Shown here piece by piece: positions 40,990 through 50,952 of a stretch of 64,000 nucleotides of DNA. The position numbers were made by a program, and so were the translations under genes. Origin of the DNA: Dyadobacter pollutisoli (GTDB taxonomy: Bacteria; Bacteroidota; Bacteroidia; Cytophagales; Spirosomataceae). The stretch covers positions 7,538,501 to 7,602,500 of the forward strand of contig NZ_CP112998.1 in the NCBI RefSeq assembly GCF_026625565.1. The letters run 5' to 3'. Under the pieces are notes generated by a model, which did not search any database, had not been told where the DNA came from, and saw only the letters and a program-made list of their open reading frames with translations. The first letter of the stretch is position 1. The number at the start of each line of letters is the position of its first letter.

Positions 40990-41972
40990 CAGATCGTTTC
41001 AAGCTGACCAATCACGTAATTGACTGGCATTTTTAAAAACTTTCTTACCCGCTGATAACGACGTACGGGGGTAGGTTTGATGTAAGCGCAGGGAAATTTT
41101 CGGTAATATGCATTACCATTGTTTATAAGATTGTTTCGGTAAAGATCAAACAATGCAGTGAGGTCTTTCCGTTTTCCGAGCTCAAACCGGTCCTGGTATT
41201 TGGACAGTATTTCAGGTTTTGCAGGATCGTAGCCACTATAATGGAAGAAAATCAACGGATCGGTACCATTTACATAAAAGGTGTCGTCCTCTTGTTTGAA
41301 GGCACGTTCGTGTAAATTCCAGTAGGCAGCATTGTATCCCGGGTTCCTTTCCAAATGGGTGTTCGGAACAAAAACCGGTAAAAAATTCATCCAGTTTTGA
41401 TCTACGAAAAGACCGTTGCAAAGATCAATCAGGCATTCGTATCTCAATTTTTCCTCCCACCAGCTGATAAACTGGGTATTTTCTTCACTACGACTAAAAG
41501 CTACAAAACCAAGATTGTAAACGCCGGTATTTAAGTGATGCAGTTCGTTTGGGGTCAGCTGATCCTCAATCGGTGTGTTGATATGGGGTGTCAGAACTGC
41601 ACTATGGTTGGACAGTGAATGTTTTAATTCGGTTAATGGCTGAAAAACAATGATATCCGGATCAAAATAGATTACATTTTTTGCTTCCGGGTAATGTTTG
41701 AAAAAGTAGGTGAAATAAAATGGCTTGACAGCTGTGTTCAGCTCCGTAATATTATACCGGTCGCACATTTCCTGAAAATCCCGGATGTCAATTTTATCGA
41801 TTTCGATCATCGGGTATTTTGGCGCGTACGAATCTTCAAACTCCACACCATTCAGTGCATCAACCAGGCCTATAAAAAAAAGTACATCCGGGTTGGTGGA
41901 TTTGAGTGAATCTCCCAGTGTCCTGGCCTGCGCTAAGTAATTGATGGAGCAAATAGTAAAGGCAATGGTCAT
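40989..41972 (-). CDS. family 8-type glycosyltransferase
   Basis: A 327-residue GT-A protein with an N-terminal TIAFTICSINYLAQARTLGDSL and the metal-binding motif Asp104-Pro-Asp106 in VIYFDPDIIV. The C-terminal WWEEKL ... DLCNGLFVDQNWMNFLPVFVP block matches relatives in capsule clusters. It shares ancestry with the DxD-less protein at 39271-40224. The start overlaps the group-4 glycosyltransferase stop codon (ATGA). The donor sugar cannot be predicted. Confidence 0.85.
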   Translation of the reverse strand: MTIAFTICSINYLAQARTLGDSLKSTNPDVLFFIGLVDALNGVEFEDSYAPKYPMIEIDKIDIRDFQEMCDRYNITELNTAVKPFYFTYFFKHYPEAKNVIYFDPDIIVFQPLTELKHSLSNHSAVLTPHINTPIEDQLTPNELHHLNTGVYNLGFVAFSRSEENTQFISWWEEKLRYECLIDLCNGLFVDQNWMNFLPVFVPNTHLERNPGYNAAYWNLHERAFKQEDDTFYVNGTDPLIFFHYSGYDPAKPEILSKYQDRFELGKRKDLTALFDLYRNNLINNGNAYYRKFPCAYIKPTPVRRYQRVRKFLKMPVNYVIGQLETI

Positions 41973-43192
41973 TGATTTTGCTGTTCCGAAACCTGTAAAG
42001 GTAAATACTTTTGAATGATGGCTTCGATCCTCGCCACGCTTTTGTCCGTATTGTGCCTTTCCAATACCTTCTTACGGCCATTCTGACCCATTGCATCTCT
42101 CATGGAAGGATCCAGTACCAATTGAATGATGGCTTCCGAAGCCGCGGATATGTCCATATAAGGAACCACAAAGCCTGCGTCAGATTCGATCAGTTCGGGA
42201 GCGCCGCCTGCATCTTCAAAACACACCACCGGAATCTCTTGTAAAGCAGCTTCCATTACTACCAATGGATAAGGGTCTTCGCGTGAGCTAAGCAATAGAA
42301 TGTCGAAGCGGTTAATGTAGTCCAGCGCGTTAGCAGTAGGTGGTACCAATATAATCCGGTCGCTTAGCCCCATCAACCTGATATCGCTCTCAATGAGTTC
42401 GAATATCTCATGCTGGGGACCTGCACCGATCCATACAAAGTAAACGGGCAGCGGCGTGGTTTTATGAATTACCCGCTTGGCGATCCAGTTGAAAATGTCA
42501 TTTCCTTTACGCCATTCCGCATTTCCGCAACCTCCTACTACAATCGCATCCTCGGGGATCCTGTATGTTTTTTCGAGCAGGTCATGCTGGATCGATTTTA
42601 ATTTTTGATCAATGTGATCATGGTCGATCAACGTAAAAGTACTGACGTGTTTTTCGGGGAAATTATATTTCTTGACGTAATAGTTGGCTACCGCGTGAGA
42701 AACCGCAATAAGGTGATCTGTTTTCTTTAATAGAAAGTTCAGATGTTTTTCGTGCGTATAGATCTTCACCGACATACCCAGTTCATGCACAAATAATACC
42801 AGTGGCAAATGGTGCAGAAATGTGAGAAAGTCGTGGTAAACGCCTGAATTGGCAATGGAATTGATGAATACCAATCCAATATTTTGAAGTTCGAGTTCAG
42901 CCGCAATTCTTTCATTGACCCGCTGAACAGATCTTTCTTCGTATAATTTATAAAGATTGACCTTTTTAAGCAGCTTTCCGGTGAATGGGGTGGGAGCGAC
43001 CTTATCGATCTGATATAGACGTGTGATGCTGATTACTTCCTCAAATTCCTGTTCCAGTTCTCCACCACTGCAAAGTAACAGATGCATCGGCACGCCCCGG
43101 TCTTTCAACAACCGAAGCAGCTGCAACAACAGTAGCTGACTCCCAGCCCTGTTTGCATCGTGACTTACAAATAGTATTTTCTTCTGCTCCAT
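41969..43192 (-). CDS. family 4 glycosyltransferase
   Basis: A 407-residue GT-B enzyme. The N-terminal domain begins ILFVSHDANRAGSQLLLLQLL. The C-terminal nucleotide-sugar-binding domain has VVGGCGNAEWRKGNDIFNWIA and LLLSSREDPYPLVVMEAALQEIPVVCFEDAGGAPELI, the classic GT4 E-x7-E region. It transfers a sugar with retention during glycan assembly. It is preceded by a 71-bp gap after the acyltransferase gene, the longest break in the operon. Confidence 0.94.
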   Translation of the reverse strand: MEQKKILFVSHDANRAGSQLLLLQLLRLLKDRGVPMHLLLCSGGELEQEFEEVISITRLYQIDKVAPTPFTGKLLKKVNLYKLYEERSVQRVNERIAAELELQNIGLVFINSIANSGVYHDFLTFLHHLPLVLFVHELGMSVKIYTHEKHLNFLLKKTDHLIAVSHAVANYYVKKYNFPEKHVSTFTLIDHDHIDQKLKSIQHDLLEKTYRIPEDAIVVGGCGNAEWRKGNDIFNWIAKRVIHKTTPLPVYFVWIGAGPQHEIFELIESDIRLMGLSDRIILVPPTANALDYINRFDILLLSSREDPYPLVVMEAALQEIPVVCFEDAGGAPELIESDAGFVVPYMDISAASEAIIQLVLDPSMRDAMGQNGRKKVLERHNTDKSVARIEAIIQKYLPLQVSEQQNQ

Positions 43193-43263
43193 TAACCAAG
43201 TAAATTGCTATCTCCAAACTTCGGGTTTCCCCGATTCCCAATCTTCACACGGATACCAATGTA

Positions 43264-43923
43264 TCAGTAGGCTTCAAAACTCTTTTTGCCAGGAACCTTT
43301 TTTGCCGGGTTACCAATGTAAATGCCCCACTCTTCCGTTTCGCGGGTGATCGCCGAGGCCATACCCACCAAAGTCCCCTGTGCGATAGGCGTATAATCCC
43401 TGATCGTACTGTTAACCCCAAAAAATGAATATGGTTCAACTACACAATGACCCGAAAGAACCACATGAGAGGTGAAGAATACGTGGTCTTTGATCTGTCC
43501 ATGATGGCCGATATGGTTACCGCTCCACATGACAACGTTGTTCCCTACCGTAGTAAACGGTTGAATGGTATTATCTTCCAGTATAAAGCAGTTTTCACCG
43601 ATTACACTTTTATCGAAGATCGTAGCCCTGGAACTGATATAAGAAATGAACTGATAGCCTTTCGCTTTGGCCTCGTTGTAGATGCCTTCTCGGTTCCGGT
43701 TCATGTTCCGTCCTGTCATAGGTGCGAAAAATGAATACTCAGAGGGAGAGAAAATGGTTTCCACATCCTCAAAAGCTACAACAGGCACTCCTTTAAAGGA
43801 ATCGTGCTCTATATACTGGCGATTGATTGTGAAAGCAGCAACTTCATGCTCAGAGTCATGAGTTAGATAGTAGTGTGCTAGTTCTGCTGTATCAAGTACT
43901 CCAAAAACGATAACCTTCGCCAT
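43264..43923 (-). CDS. NeuD-like sugar O/N-acyltransferase with left-handed beta-helix
   Basis: A 219-residue acyltransferase. A Rossmann-like N-terminal domain (VIVFGVLDTAELAHYYL, about 1-90) is followed by hexapeptide repeats (about 100-205: SVIGENCFILEDNTIQPFTTVGNNVVMWSGNHIGHHGQI), which form a left-handed beta-helix. The likely catalytic His lies in GNHIGHHG. NeuD/PglD-type enzymes acetylate amino sugars. It lies 2 bp after WbqC and close to the DegT aminotransferase, consistent with making an N-acylated amino sugar. Confidence 0.88.
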   Translation of the reverse strand: MAKVIVFGVLDTAELAHYYLTHDSEHEVAAFTINRQYIEHDSFKGVPVVAFEDVETIFSPSEYSFFAPMTGRNMNRNREGIYNEAKAKGYQFISYISSRATIFDKSVIGENCFILEDNTIQPFTTVGNNVVMWSGNHIGHHGQIKDHVFFTSHVVLSGHCVVEPYSFFGVNSTIRDYTPIAQGTLVGMASAITRETEEWGIYIGNPAKKVPGKKSFEAY

Positions 43924-43925
43924 TC

Positions 43926-44624
43926 CTAAATTAGTTCGTAAGCTTCCAATTGTTTCCTGATATCGTCGGGACTATTGAACATCAGGACATCTATAACCGA
44001 CAGCCAAGGTACGAAAGCATTTTTAAATTGAGTATAGGGGCTTGAAACACTTTTAATAAAGTCGAGCCTTATTCCCTCTTTTTCAAATTTACTCTTATCG
44101 TACAATTCCATTCCTCCAATCGGATTGATGTAATGGCTGGCGTTCTCCTGTTTACAGATATCCAGAATTCTCTCCTGTCCTTTCAGGTTAGTATTATTGT
44201 ATATTGATGAAGAGGGGACAATTTCCGTGTTAATTTCCATAAACGCACAAGTTCTGGTCAGTGCGTTCAATGTAAGTTCGTAAACGGTTTGAACATCTAA
44301 ATTTACAATTTCTTCAATCAGAACAAAAACCTTTTGATAATATGGGGCTTTCTGATACGACTGCTGAACGGTTTTTAGAAACTTCTTCTGCCACGGATCA
44401 TTTTTGGAAAGCTCTACTTCATTGATCAGCTTATTCTGGCTGGCATCTTTTAAAGGAATAGTAAAAAGGTGGCCCTGACCTGAAACCAGGATGTTGTTCC
44501 GGTTGATCCAGCCCTTGTTGATATAATTTACATCATCGTAAATGACAAACTTATCAACCGCATTGATCAGTTGGAAATAGCCTATATAAGGAAAAATATA
44601 GGGCTGCATGATTGCAATGGTCAT
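43926..44624 (-). CDS. WbqC family protein
   Basis: A 232-residue WbqC-like protein with the signature MTIAIMQPYIFPYIGYFQLINAVDKFVIYDDVNYINKGWINRN at its N-terminus. These proteins occur in O-antigen and capsule clusters and are proposed to modify sugars, perhaps by aminoacylation, but activity is not established. It lies between the multi-TM glycosyltransferase and NeuD-like genes with gaps of 7 and 2 bp. Confidence 0.92.
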   Translation of the reverse strand: MTIAIMQPYIFPYIGYFQLINAVDKFVIYDDVNYINKGWINRNNILVSGQGHLFTIPLKDASQNKLINEVELSKNDPWQKKFLKTVQQSYQKAPYYQKVFVLIEEIVNLDVQTVYELTLNALTRTCAFMEINTEIVPSSSIYNNTNLKGQERILDICKQENASHYINPIGGMELYDKSKFEKEGIRLDFIKSVSSPYTQFKNAFVPWLSVIDVLMFNSPDDIRKQLEAYELI

Positions 44625-44631
44625 GGGGTTA

Positions 44632-46680
44632 CTATTTAAGTTTTCTCAGGTAATAGTCCTGTCCTTTTACAGCTAATCCTGTGATAGTAGTGTCTGAGCC
44701 CAGGCGGATATCTGTTGGCAATGCCTTGATCCTGCTGGTGTCATTGATGACGCTTCTTGCATAAAACAGATAGTCGGCGTCCTTGGGAATAGGTTTCAAG
44801 CCTTGTTCGAAAGGATTAATAGAGATCAGTTTTCGGGTAAGCTTTTCACCATACAACGGATATTCGAAGTCATCATTGATAGTCGCAAGTGCCACTGTGG
44901 CATTAGCGGGTACGATAGAATCGTAACGTTCATATGCTTTCGTGATGTCCGGTCGTGCAAATGTCTGAAATTTAATACGGTCCATTGTCAATGCGGATTC
45001 ATTACCGTAGGCAGGAAAAGGCAAACATCTGATGTTCAAAAACACAGACATGATCGCTGAAACGCATGCAAGACCGACAACGATCATCACATAACCTTTC
45101 CAGATATTTCTCCTCGGCTTGATAATCGACAGCCGATGATTTGAGAATAACAATAAGAGGAATAGAACGCCAAACAGGCCGGTCTCTATGAAATATCGGC
45201 CTTTAAAGGGATCATAAACGGCTGAATAGGATATCGCTGCAAAATGAAGGCAAAATGCCAATGCCAAAAACCAGTGCACCCGTGACCGGAACACACGTAT
45301 TAGAACCAGAAAAATGAGAGGAAGTGTGAGAGCAAACCCAAAAATGCCCCAATATGGATTGGCATTGAAATTATCAAAACGGCGCTGAAACGCGAATGGG
45401 ACAATGGTGTAATACGTTTCCTCATCCAATCGCATATGCAGCTTGTCTTCCAGCAGGACCAATGGTTTGCGCATGAACGTGTTCAAATCGTATCCCCATT
45501 GGGCATTCCGAATTCCGTCGAGGTTACAAAACTCGTAGGTATACCGCATTACATTCCGGCTGCCTTGCTCGAAAAGGTTTGGTAAAGTCCCAAATCGCTC
45601 GACGGACTGGTGTTTTAACGCGGTTGGCGGACCGATCGGGTGCCCGAAAACCATTATATTCTTAATGTATCCGGTCGGGAAAGTGTAGATCAGCATGGCG
45701 ATGAAAATAGCCGCAGCTAATCTGATGAACCGATTGAAAAATATTTTCAGATCGGGTGCCAGGAAGACCGTGTAAATCATGATTATAAAAACAGACGGAA
45801 GCAGCAGGGCGAATGTCACTTTGTGCCCAAATGCAATTCCAAATGTAATACCAGCCAGATAAAGATATTTATAGTCCCTGCTGCTGTAATAGGTGAAGAG
45901 AAAATACATCAGACAACTTAGATATGCTGCCAGTACAATATCCGTCTCGGTTGTTACTGCCTGCATCAAAAAGTCAAGGAACATGCTGTATGCAAGTGCG
46001 CAGAAAAAGCTTGCGGACAGATTTCTTCCTATTCTCTGAGCGATTCCAAAAATGGCGACCAGTGTAATGTAGTAGGAAACATGATGCAAAAGTTTGAATG
46101 CATTCTCTATGTTTCCGCTGATCAGATAGGAATATATCTGGATTGTTGTGGGGCTTTTTGGATACGTATCCATGTTCCAGTTCGTTCCACCGAAATGAGC
46201 CATTGTGCCGCGTTGGATATATCGAATGGCACGGTTTAAATGGCCGGTCATGCTATCCCATTCATTGGGCACAGTAAACAGGACCAAAATCAGGTTGGTA
46301 ACCGCAATGATAGCGAGGGTACCAAACATGAACACAAAAATCGTTTTCAGATAGGGGGATAGTTCTCTAAACCACAGCCGGAATGCTGATCCGCGATTGG
46401 CAATGATGCTTCTGATCGAGTATTCCGGTTTGTTACTTACCAGAAACGACCAGATTATGTAATGCAGCGCCAGTGCAATATAGGTACCGACGATCCACGC
46501 AAAAACATTCGCGGTAAGATCCAGGGCAGAAAGGACGAAGCCAGTGGGAATGATGCTGCCAACAAATAGAATGAAGCAGGTAATGATCCACTCTGTAAGC
46601 GAAGGTTGTGCTATCCTTTTTGCAACAAAACTGGTACCGTATAAAAACAGCAAAAAGGTTATCCAATAAAGAAAAACCAT
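44632..46680 (-). CDS. multi-TM glycosyltransferase-like protein (GT39/ArnT-like layout)
   Basis: A 682-residue integral membrane protein with about 12-14 hydrophobic segments in the first 520 residues. A soluble C-terminal domain of about 130 residues follows. Conserved-looking charged residues lie in the first large periplasmic loop (VPNEWDSMTGHLNRAIRYIQRG and NTYPKSPTT), reminiscent of the Asp/Glu loop of GT39-type lipid-linked sugar transferases. It probably decorates the glycan on the periplasmic face from a lipid-linked donor, which is an inference. Gaps of 4-7 bp to its neighbours put it in the operon. Confidence 0.7.
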   Translation of the reverse strand: MVFLYWITFLLFLYGTSFVAKRIAQPSLTEWIITCFILFVGSIIPTGFVLSALDLTANVFAWIVGTYIALALHYIIWSFLVSNKPEYSIRSIIANRGSAFRLWFRELSPYLKTIFVFMFGTLAIIAVTNLILVLFTVPNEWDSMTGHLNRAIRYIQRGTMAHFGGTNWNMDTYPKSPTTIQIYSYLISGNIENAFKLLHHVSYYITLVAIFGIAQRIGRNLSASFFCALAYSMFLDFLMQAVTTETDIVLAAYLSCLMYFLFTYYSSRDYKYLYLAGITFGIAFGHKVTFALLLPSVFIIMIYTVFLAPDLKIFFNRFIRLAAAIFIAMLIYTFPTGYIKNIMVFGHPIGPPTALKHQSVERFGTLPNLFEQGSRNVMRYTYEFCNLDGIRNAQWGYDLNTFMRKPLVLLEDKLHMRLDEETYYTIVPFAFQRRFDNFNANPYWGIFGFALTLPLIFLVLIRVFRSRVHWFLALAFCLHFAAISYSAVYDPFKGRYFIETGLFGVLFLLLLFSNHRLSIIKPRRNIWKGYVMIVVGLACVSAIMSVFLNIRCLPFPAYGNESALTMDRIKFQTFARPDITKAYERYDSIVPANATVALATINDDFEYPLYGEKLTRKLISINPFEQGLKPIPKDADYLFYARSVINDTSRIKALPTDIRLGSDTTITGLAVKGQDYYLRKLK

Positions 46681-46684
46681 AAGG

Positions 46685-47767
46685 TTATGGTGATAGGTGA
46701 CCGTTAATGATGCTGGAAATACGGGCTATATCCTCATAGGGCAGTCCAACATATAATGGCAAACTTAACACTCTTACCGCGATATCTTCCGAAACAGGAC
46801 AAGCAATTTGGCGTGGCATGAAGGAAAGCGTGTTGAGTGAAGGGTAAAAGTACCGCCGCGGGATAATGTCTTGTTCCCGTAACGCATCCATAACTTTAAA
46901 CATAACTTGCTCTGATGGAAACACCACCGGATAATAAGCGTAGTTATATTCAATTTCTTTGTTGATGACTGGTTTGTAAAGGATATCCCAGTTCAACAGG
47001 CTGTCATAGGCAGCAAATACTTCTTTACGCGCACTAATGATATCCCGAACATGCGGCAGTACCGCGAGGCCCATCGCTGCGTGAAACTCCGAATTTTTTC
47101 CATTAATACCTGCATACAAATAATGCTCGTCGCCCTGGTGACCAAATGCGCGCAATAAATGCAATTTCTTGTCCAGTTCAGGATGGTTCGAAATCAATGC
47201 GCCTCCTTCAATGGTGTGAAAAACCTTGGTTGCATGAAAGCTACAGGTGCTCAGGTCGCCATAAGAAAGTAGAGAGCGGCCTTTATATGTTACGCCAAAT
47301 GCGTGAGCGGCGTCGTAAATGACTTTTAAATTGTGTTTTTTTGCAACAACCTCAATCGCTTCCACGTCACAAGGATTACCGTAAACGTGGGTAGCCAAAA
47401 TGGCCGTAGTGGAAGGAGTAATGGAAGCTTCGATCAGCGTGGGATCGATATTGAAAGTCTCCGAATCAATATCAACAAAGACCGGCGTGCAATTTTCCCA
47501 TAGAATAGCATTGGATGTTGCCACGTATGAAAACGGCGTGGTGATTACTTCTCCTGTAATTTCCAGCGCTTTGATAGCGATTTGGAGCACAATGGTCCCA
47601 TTGCCGCAAAAGTACAAGTGATCGACTTTCAGATAATCTTTAAGCTGTGCTTCAAGTTGCTGTAAAACCGGCCCGTTATTGGTAAGATATCCACGTTCCC
47701 AAATTTCCCGGACGTACTGCAGATATTGTTCCTGATCTGGTAGAAAAGTTTTAGTGACGTTAATCAT
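46685..47767 (-). CDS. DegT/DnrJ/EryC1-type sugar aminotransferase
   Basis: A 360-residue PLP-dependent aminotransferase that converts a keto nucleotide-sugar to an amino sugar. PLP-binding Lys181 is in TCSFHATKVFHTIEGGAL, with IYDAAHAFGV (the Asp contacting PLP) and an N-terminal LTNNGPVLQQLE typical of the family. The operon contains no recognisable nucleotide-sugar dehydratase to make its substrate, so that enzyme must be encoded elsewhere. Its start overlaps the ATPase gene by 8 bp. Confidence 0.93.
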   Translation of the reverse strand: MINVTKTFLPDQEQYLQYVREIWERGYLTNNGPVLQQLEAQLKDYLKVDHLYFCGNGTIVLQIAIKALEITGEVITTPFSYVATSNAILWENCTPVFVDIDSETFNIDPTLIEASITPSTTAILATHVYGNPCDVEAIEVVAKKHNLKVIYDAAHAFGVTYKGRSLLSYGDLSTCSFHATKVFHTIEGGALISNHPELDKKLHLLRAFGHQGDEHYLYAGINGKNSEFHAAMGLAVLPHVRDIISARKEVFAAYDSLLNWDILYKPVINKEIEYNYAYYPVVFPSEQVMFKVMDALREQDIIPRRYFYPSLNTLSFMPRQIACPVSEDIAVRVLSLPLYVGLPYEDIARISSIINGHLSP

Positions 47768-49019
47768 TCACTACGTGTTCAGTTTGGCGAATGGAAAAAT
47801 TAAGTTGAGGGCGAATATATCCGGGCCATTTGCCATACCAGGTAACATTTTCACGGTAGTCTTCGATATCAAAAACCAGCGCTTCTTCCATATTGTAAAG
47901 AACCGTGCTGGTGTCTTTGACGATCATCATGGAAACCACATAAGATCCGTCATTCAGGAAGTGGCCGGGTATTTCGCAGGTTCCGCTTACGAGACCTTTT
48001 GAAAACGTTTCAGCCTGTGTTCCAACATTGAAGATACATTCACCGGTGAATGTATATAAGTGCATGCTTAAATTAAGGGTTGCACCTTCAACAAGGTTCC
48101 AGAATTCAAATTGGAAATTAATGGGAGTACGAACGTCAATGTGGTTCAGGTCGTCCTGGTATTCCGGGAAAAGCTTGAACCGTTTTACACGCACCTGATC
48201 ATTACCGGGTGCATTGTCGATATTGTCCCAATGCTTTTCAAGGGATTTGTGGGATACTTTGCTCAGGTAGTTGGTGACGATATGCGTCGTTTCCCCCTGA
48301 TCGATCAGTCTGCCCTTTTCGAAATAGAAAGATTTATTGCAAAGTGCCTGAATGGCGGTAAGATTGTGGCTTACGAAAATCAAAGTCCTGCCGCTTTCGG
48401 ATACATCGCGCATCTTGCCGAGACATTTTTTTTGAAACTCAGTATCACCTACTGCCAGAACTTCATCTACAATCAGGATTTCCGGGTTAAGGTGGGCTGC
48501 AATCGCAAATCCCAACCTCACATACATACCCGACGAATATCGTTTAACAGGAGTATCCAGGAATTTTTCAACACCTGCAAAATCCACAATTGCATCAAAA
48601 GATTCACGGATTTCATTTTTGGCCATTCCCAGGATAGCGCCATTCAGAAAAATATTCTCTCTTCCTGTAAGTTCAGGATGGAAGCCAGTCCCAACTTCCA
48701 GTAAGCTTGCAATGCGGCCTTCGATCTTGATCTGGCCAGTACTAGGCTCTGTAATCCTGCTAAGAATTTTGAGCAAAGTAGATTTTCCGGCACCGTTATG
48801 ACCGACTATGCCAATGCGGTCGCCCTGGTCAATACTGAAATTAACGTCTTTAAGTGCCCAGAATTCCTCTTTGTCCGAAAAGTCATCCTGCGCTTTTTTT
48901 CTTGAAAATACCTTGTCTACGGTTTCCGTAACGACATCGCGCAGGCTTGTTGACCCGCTTTTGCGTTGGTGGTCAATGATATATTTTTTACTGATGTTTT
49001 CAGCTACGATTACAGGCAT
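47760..49019 (-). CDS. wzt: polysaccharide ABC exporter ATPase with C-terminal glycan-binding domain (Wzt-like)
   Basis: A 419-residue ATPase. The nucleotide-binding domain (about 1-240) has Walker A GHNGAGKST, ABC signature YSSGMYVRLGFAIAAHL, Walker B EILIVDEVLAVGD and switch SHNLTAI. The C-terminal ~170 residues form a beta-rich domain like the Wzt carbohydrate-binding domain that reads the chain end before export. It is paired with the permease gene 15 bp downstream of it in the gene order. A full-length C-terminal domain suggests export of finished chains carrying a terminal modification. Confidence 0.94.
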   Translation of the reverse strand: MPVIVAENISKKYIIDHQRKSGSTSLRDVVTETVDKVFSRKKAQDDFSDKEEFWALKDVNFSIDQGDRIGIVGHNGAGKSTLLKILSRITEPSTGQIKIEGRIASLLEVGTGFHPELTGRENIFLNGAILGMAKNEIRESFDAIVDFAGVEKFLDTPVKRYSSGMYVRLGFAIAAHLNPEILIVDEVLAVGDTEFQKKCLGKMRDVSESGRTLIFVSHNLTAIQALCNKSFYFEKGRLIDQGETTHIVTNYLSKVSHKSLEKHWDNIDNAPGNDQVRVKRFKLFPEYQDDLNHIDVRTPINFQFEFWNLVEGATLNLSMHLYTFTGECIFNVGTQAETFSKGLVSGTCEIPGHFLNDGSYVVSMMIVKDTSTVLYNMEEALVFDIEDYRENVTWYGKWPGYIRPQLNFSIRQTEHVVND

Positions 49020-49034
49020 GCCCTAGTGTAATTT

Positions 49035-49868
49035 TCAGATGTGATCCACAAATGTGTTCTCTTTCCTTCGAAAATAGATTAAAGATAGTACGAGAATCGA
49101 AAAGGAAATAATCACAGTCGAGTATAAACTTTGTGGATTAAAATACGATTTATCTCCCAGCAAACACCAGCGAAATCCTCCGATGATGCCAACGAGCGGA
49201 TTCAAATTATAATATTTTTCAAACCATGTATCCTTTACAAGTGAACTCGGATAAGCTACCGGCAAGACATACATTCCTACTTGTATCAAAAACGGAATCA
49301 ACTGACCAATATCACGAAAACGAACATTCAAAACGGCAAAAACGAGGCCAAAGCCCATTGATGTAATAAATGTAAGTAAAACAAAGAAAGGAATGTATAT
49401 AATCTGCCAGCTTATCGTGTAATCGAAGAAGGGGGTAAGCACGATGAATATGCCAAGCGCGATCAGAAAGTCAACAAAACCAACGGCAATAGAGCTGAGC
49501 GGCATAAGTAACCTTGGGAAATATACTTTTGACACGAGATTCGAATTAAGCAGTATACTATTGCTGATCTGCTGAAATGTGTTAGAAAAGAATGTCCAGA
49601 TCGTTAACCCACTTAATACCATTAATGGGTAGGGGATTCCGGGATCACTATCGATTTTTGCTACGTAACTGAAAACAAAGACCATCACAGTCATGGTCAT
49701 AAACGGCCTTAGCACGCTCCAAGCGACACCCAATAGTGTTTGTTTGTAGCGGACTGAAATGTCCCGTTTGGATAATATCCAAAGCAATTGTCTGTGCAGC
49801 CAGAGATCTTTCCAATAATCCTTCTCGGATCCTCCCGCCTTTATCGTAATTGTGTGTTGTGATGCCAT
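49035..49868 (-). CDS. wzm: polysaccharide ABC exporter permease (Wzm-like)
   Basis: A 277-residue ABC-2 type permease with six membrane helices, beginning with a basic cytoplasmic segment (RDISVRYKQTLLGVAWSVLRP). It is half of the O-antigen/capsule exporter with the Wzt-like ATPase. It moves the completed lipid-linked glycan across the inner membrane. The gene follows the chain-length protein by 3 bp. Confidence 0.93.
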   Translation of the reverse strand: MASQHTITIKAGGSEKDYWKDLWLHRQLLWILSKRDISVRYKQTLLGVAWSVLRPFMTMTVMVFVFSYVAKIDSDPGIPYPLMVLSGLTIWTFFSNTFQQISNSILLNSNLVSKVYFPRLLMPLSSIAVGFVDFLIALGIFIVLTPFFDYTISWQIIYIPFFVLLTFITSMGFGLVFAVLNVRFRDIGQLIPFLIQVGMYVLPVAYPSSLVKDTWFEKYYNLNPLVGIIGGFRWCLLGDKSYFNPQSLYSTVIISFSILVLSLIYFRRKENTFVDHI

Positions 49869-49871
49869 TGT

Positions 49872-50951
49872 TTATGCCTTTTCTTCTTTTGGAGCAGGAG
49901 TGAGCACCGTCCGGAAATAGGTGAAAATCAAAGCGATCATCAGACCAGCCAGGGCACCTATTTTTGCATTTCTCTTATCTTCAGACTTTACATCCAAAGG
50001 TACTTTAATTCCTTCGATTTCAGTGAACAGAGGCGCTTCTCTAACCAGGGACACACGCATTTTCTCTGCATTGGCCATTGCTTCGTAGTAAAGCTGCTGG
50101 AGAAATGTCGATTTACGCTCCATACTGTTAGCCGAAACTTTGGCTTCCGGCATCATTATTTGCTGGCTGTAATCCATTTGCCTTGCAAGCTTGTGTTCCG
50201 CTATACCCAATACTAACGCCAGTGAGTCGGCGCGATGTTGCAGAAGGCGTAATGTTTTTCTGGTTTTCTGAGTTTGGTTCTCAGTATACATCTCTTCCAC
50301 CGTTTTCAGAAGCGTAGTAACCCACATTCCCGCCAGCGTCTCATTTTCCATTTTGGTAGAAATGGCAATAAATGACGACTTACGATCCAGGGATGCGATA
50401 TCAGTAGCCTCAGCAGCTCTCTTCACAATCGCATTCAGTACGATCCGCGAGTTCAGGTCGAGCTTTTTAATATCATTACTCTGAAAATGGAACTTCTGTA
50501 GATCTGGTCTCTCTTCCCAATCAGAGGTCTTGATTCCACTTGAATCGATGTAGAAATTGGCGAAAATCTCTTTTTTGCCATGGATTTCGACTTCCTTTAA
50601 TAGATTTCTCTCGAGTACCGGACGTGATTTTACAAAGTAGAAAAAGTTTTCCCCTGTAAAAATGTTAGCATCCGGAGCATTGCCTAACCCAAGTAAGCCT
50701 GCCACGTCTCCCAAGCCGGAAGCCTGGCTACCCCCTCCCAGGTTAAAAACCACATTAGCCTCATAAGTATTAGGCTTTTTGAGGTAGGTATCCATGGCAT
50801 ACCCTATTCCAAATCCCACGATAGGCAGGAGTAATATCATTTTCCAGTTTTTGAATATTGCGGTTTTCACCACAAGTACTTTCTCTACGACTTCCTTTGG
50901 TGATAGTTCGTCGTCTGGAATTGGGTGTAAGGTTTGCGTGGTTGTGGCCAT
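49872..50951 (-). CDS. Wzz/co-polymerase-like chain-length determinant protein
   Basis: A 359-residue inner-membrane protein with two membrane helices (about 35-55 and 332-350), a periplasmic domain of about 270 residues and coiled-coil stretches (KTRKTLRLLQHRADSLALVLGIAEHKL), the usual polysaccharide co-polymerase layout. There is no C-terminal tyrosine kinase domain. It probably sets chain length or links the ABC exporter to the outer-membrane SLBB protein, next to which it is encoded with a 1-bp gap. Confidence 0.87.
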   Translation of the reverse strand: MATTTQTLHPIPDDELSPKEVVEKVLVVKTAIFKNWKMILLLPIVGFGIGYAMDTYLKKPNTYEANVVFNLGGGSQASGLGDVAGLLGLGNAPDANIFTGENFFYFVKSRPVLERNLLKEVEIHGKKEIFANFYIDSSGIKTSDWEERPDLQKFHFQSNDIKKLDLNSRIVLNAIVKRAAEATDIASLDRKSSFIAISTKMENETLAGMWVTTLLKTVEEMYTENQTQKTRKTLRLLQHRADSLALVLGIAEHKLARQMDYSQQIMMPEAKVSANSMERKSTFLQQLYYEAMANAEKMRVSLVREAPLFTEIEGIKVPLDVKSEDKRNAKIGALAGLMIALIFTYFRTVLTPAPKEEKA

Positions 50952-50952
50952 G

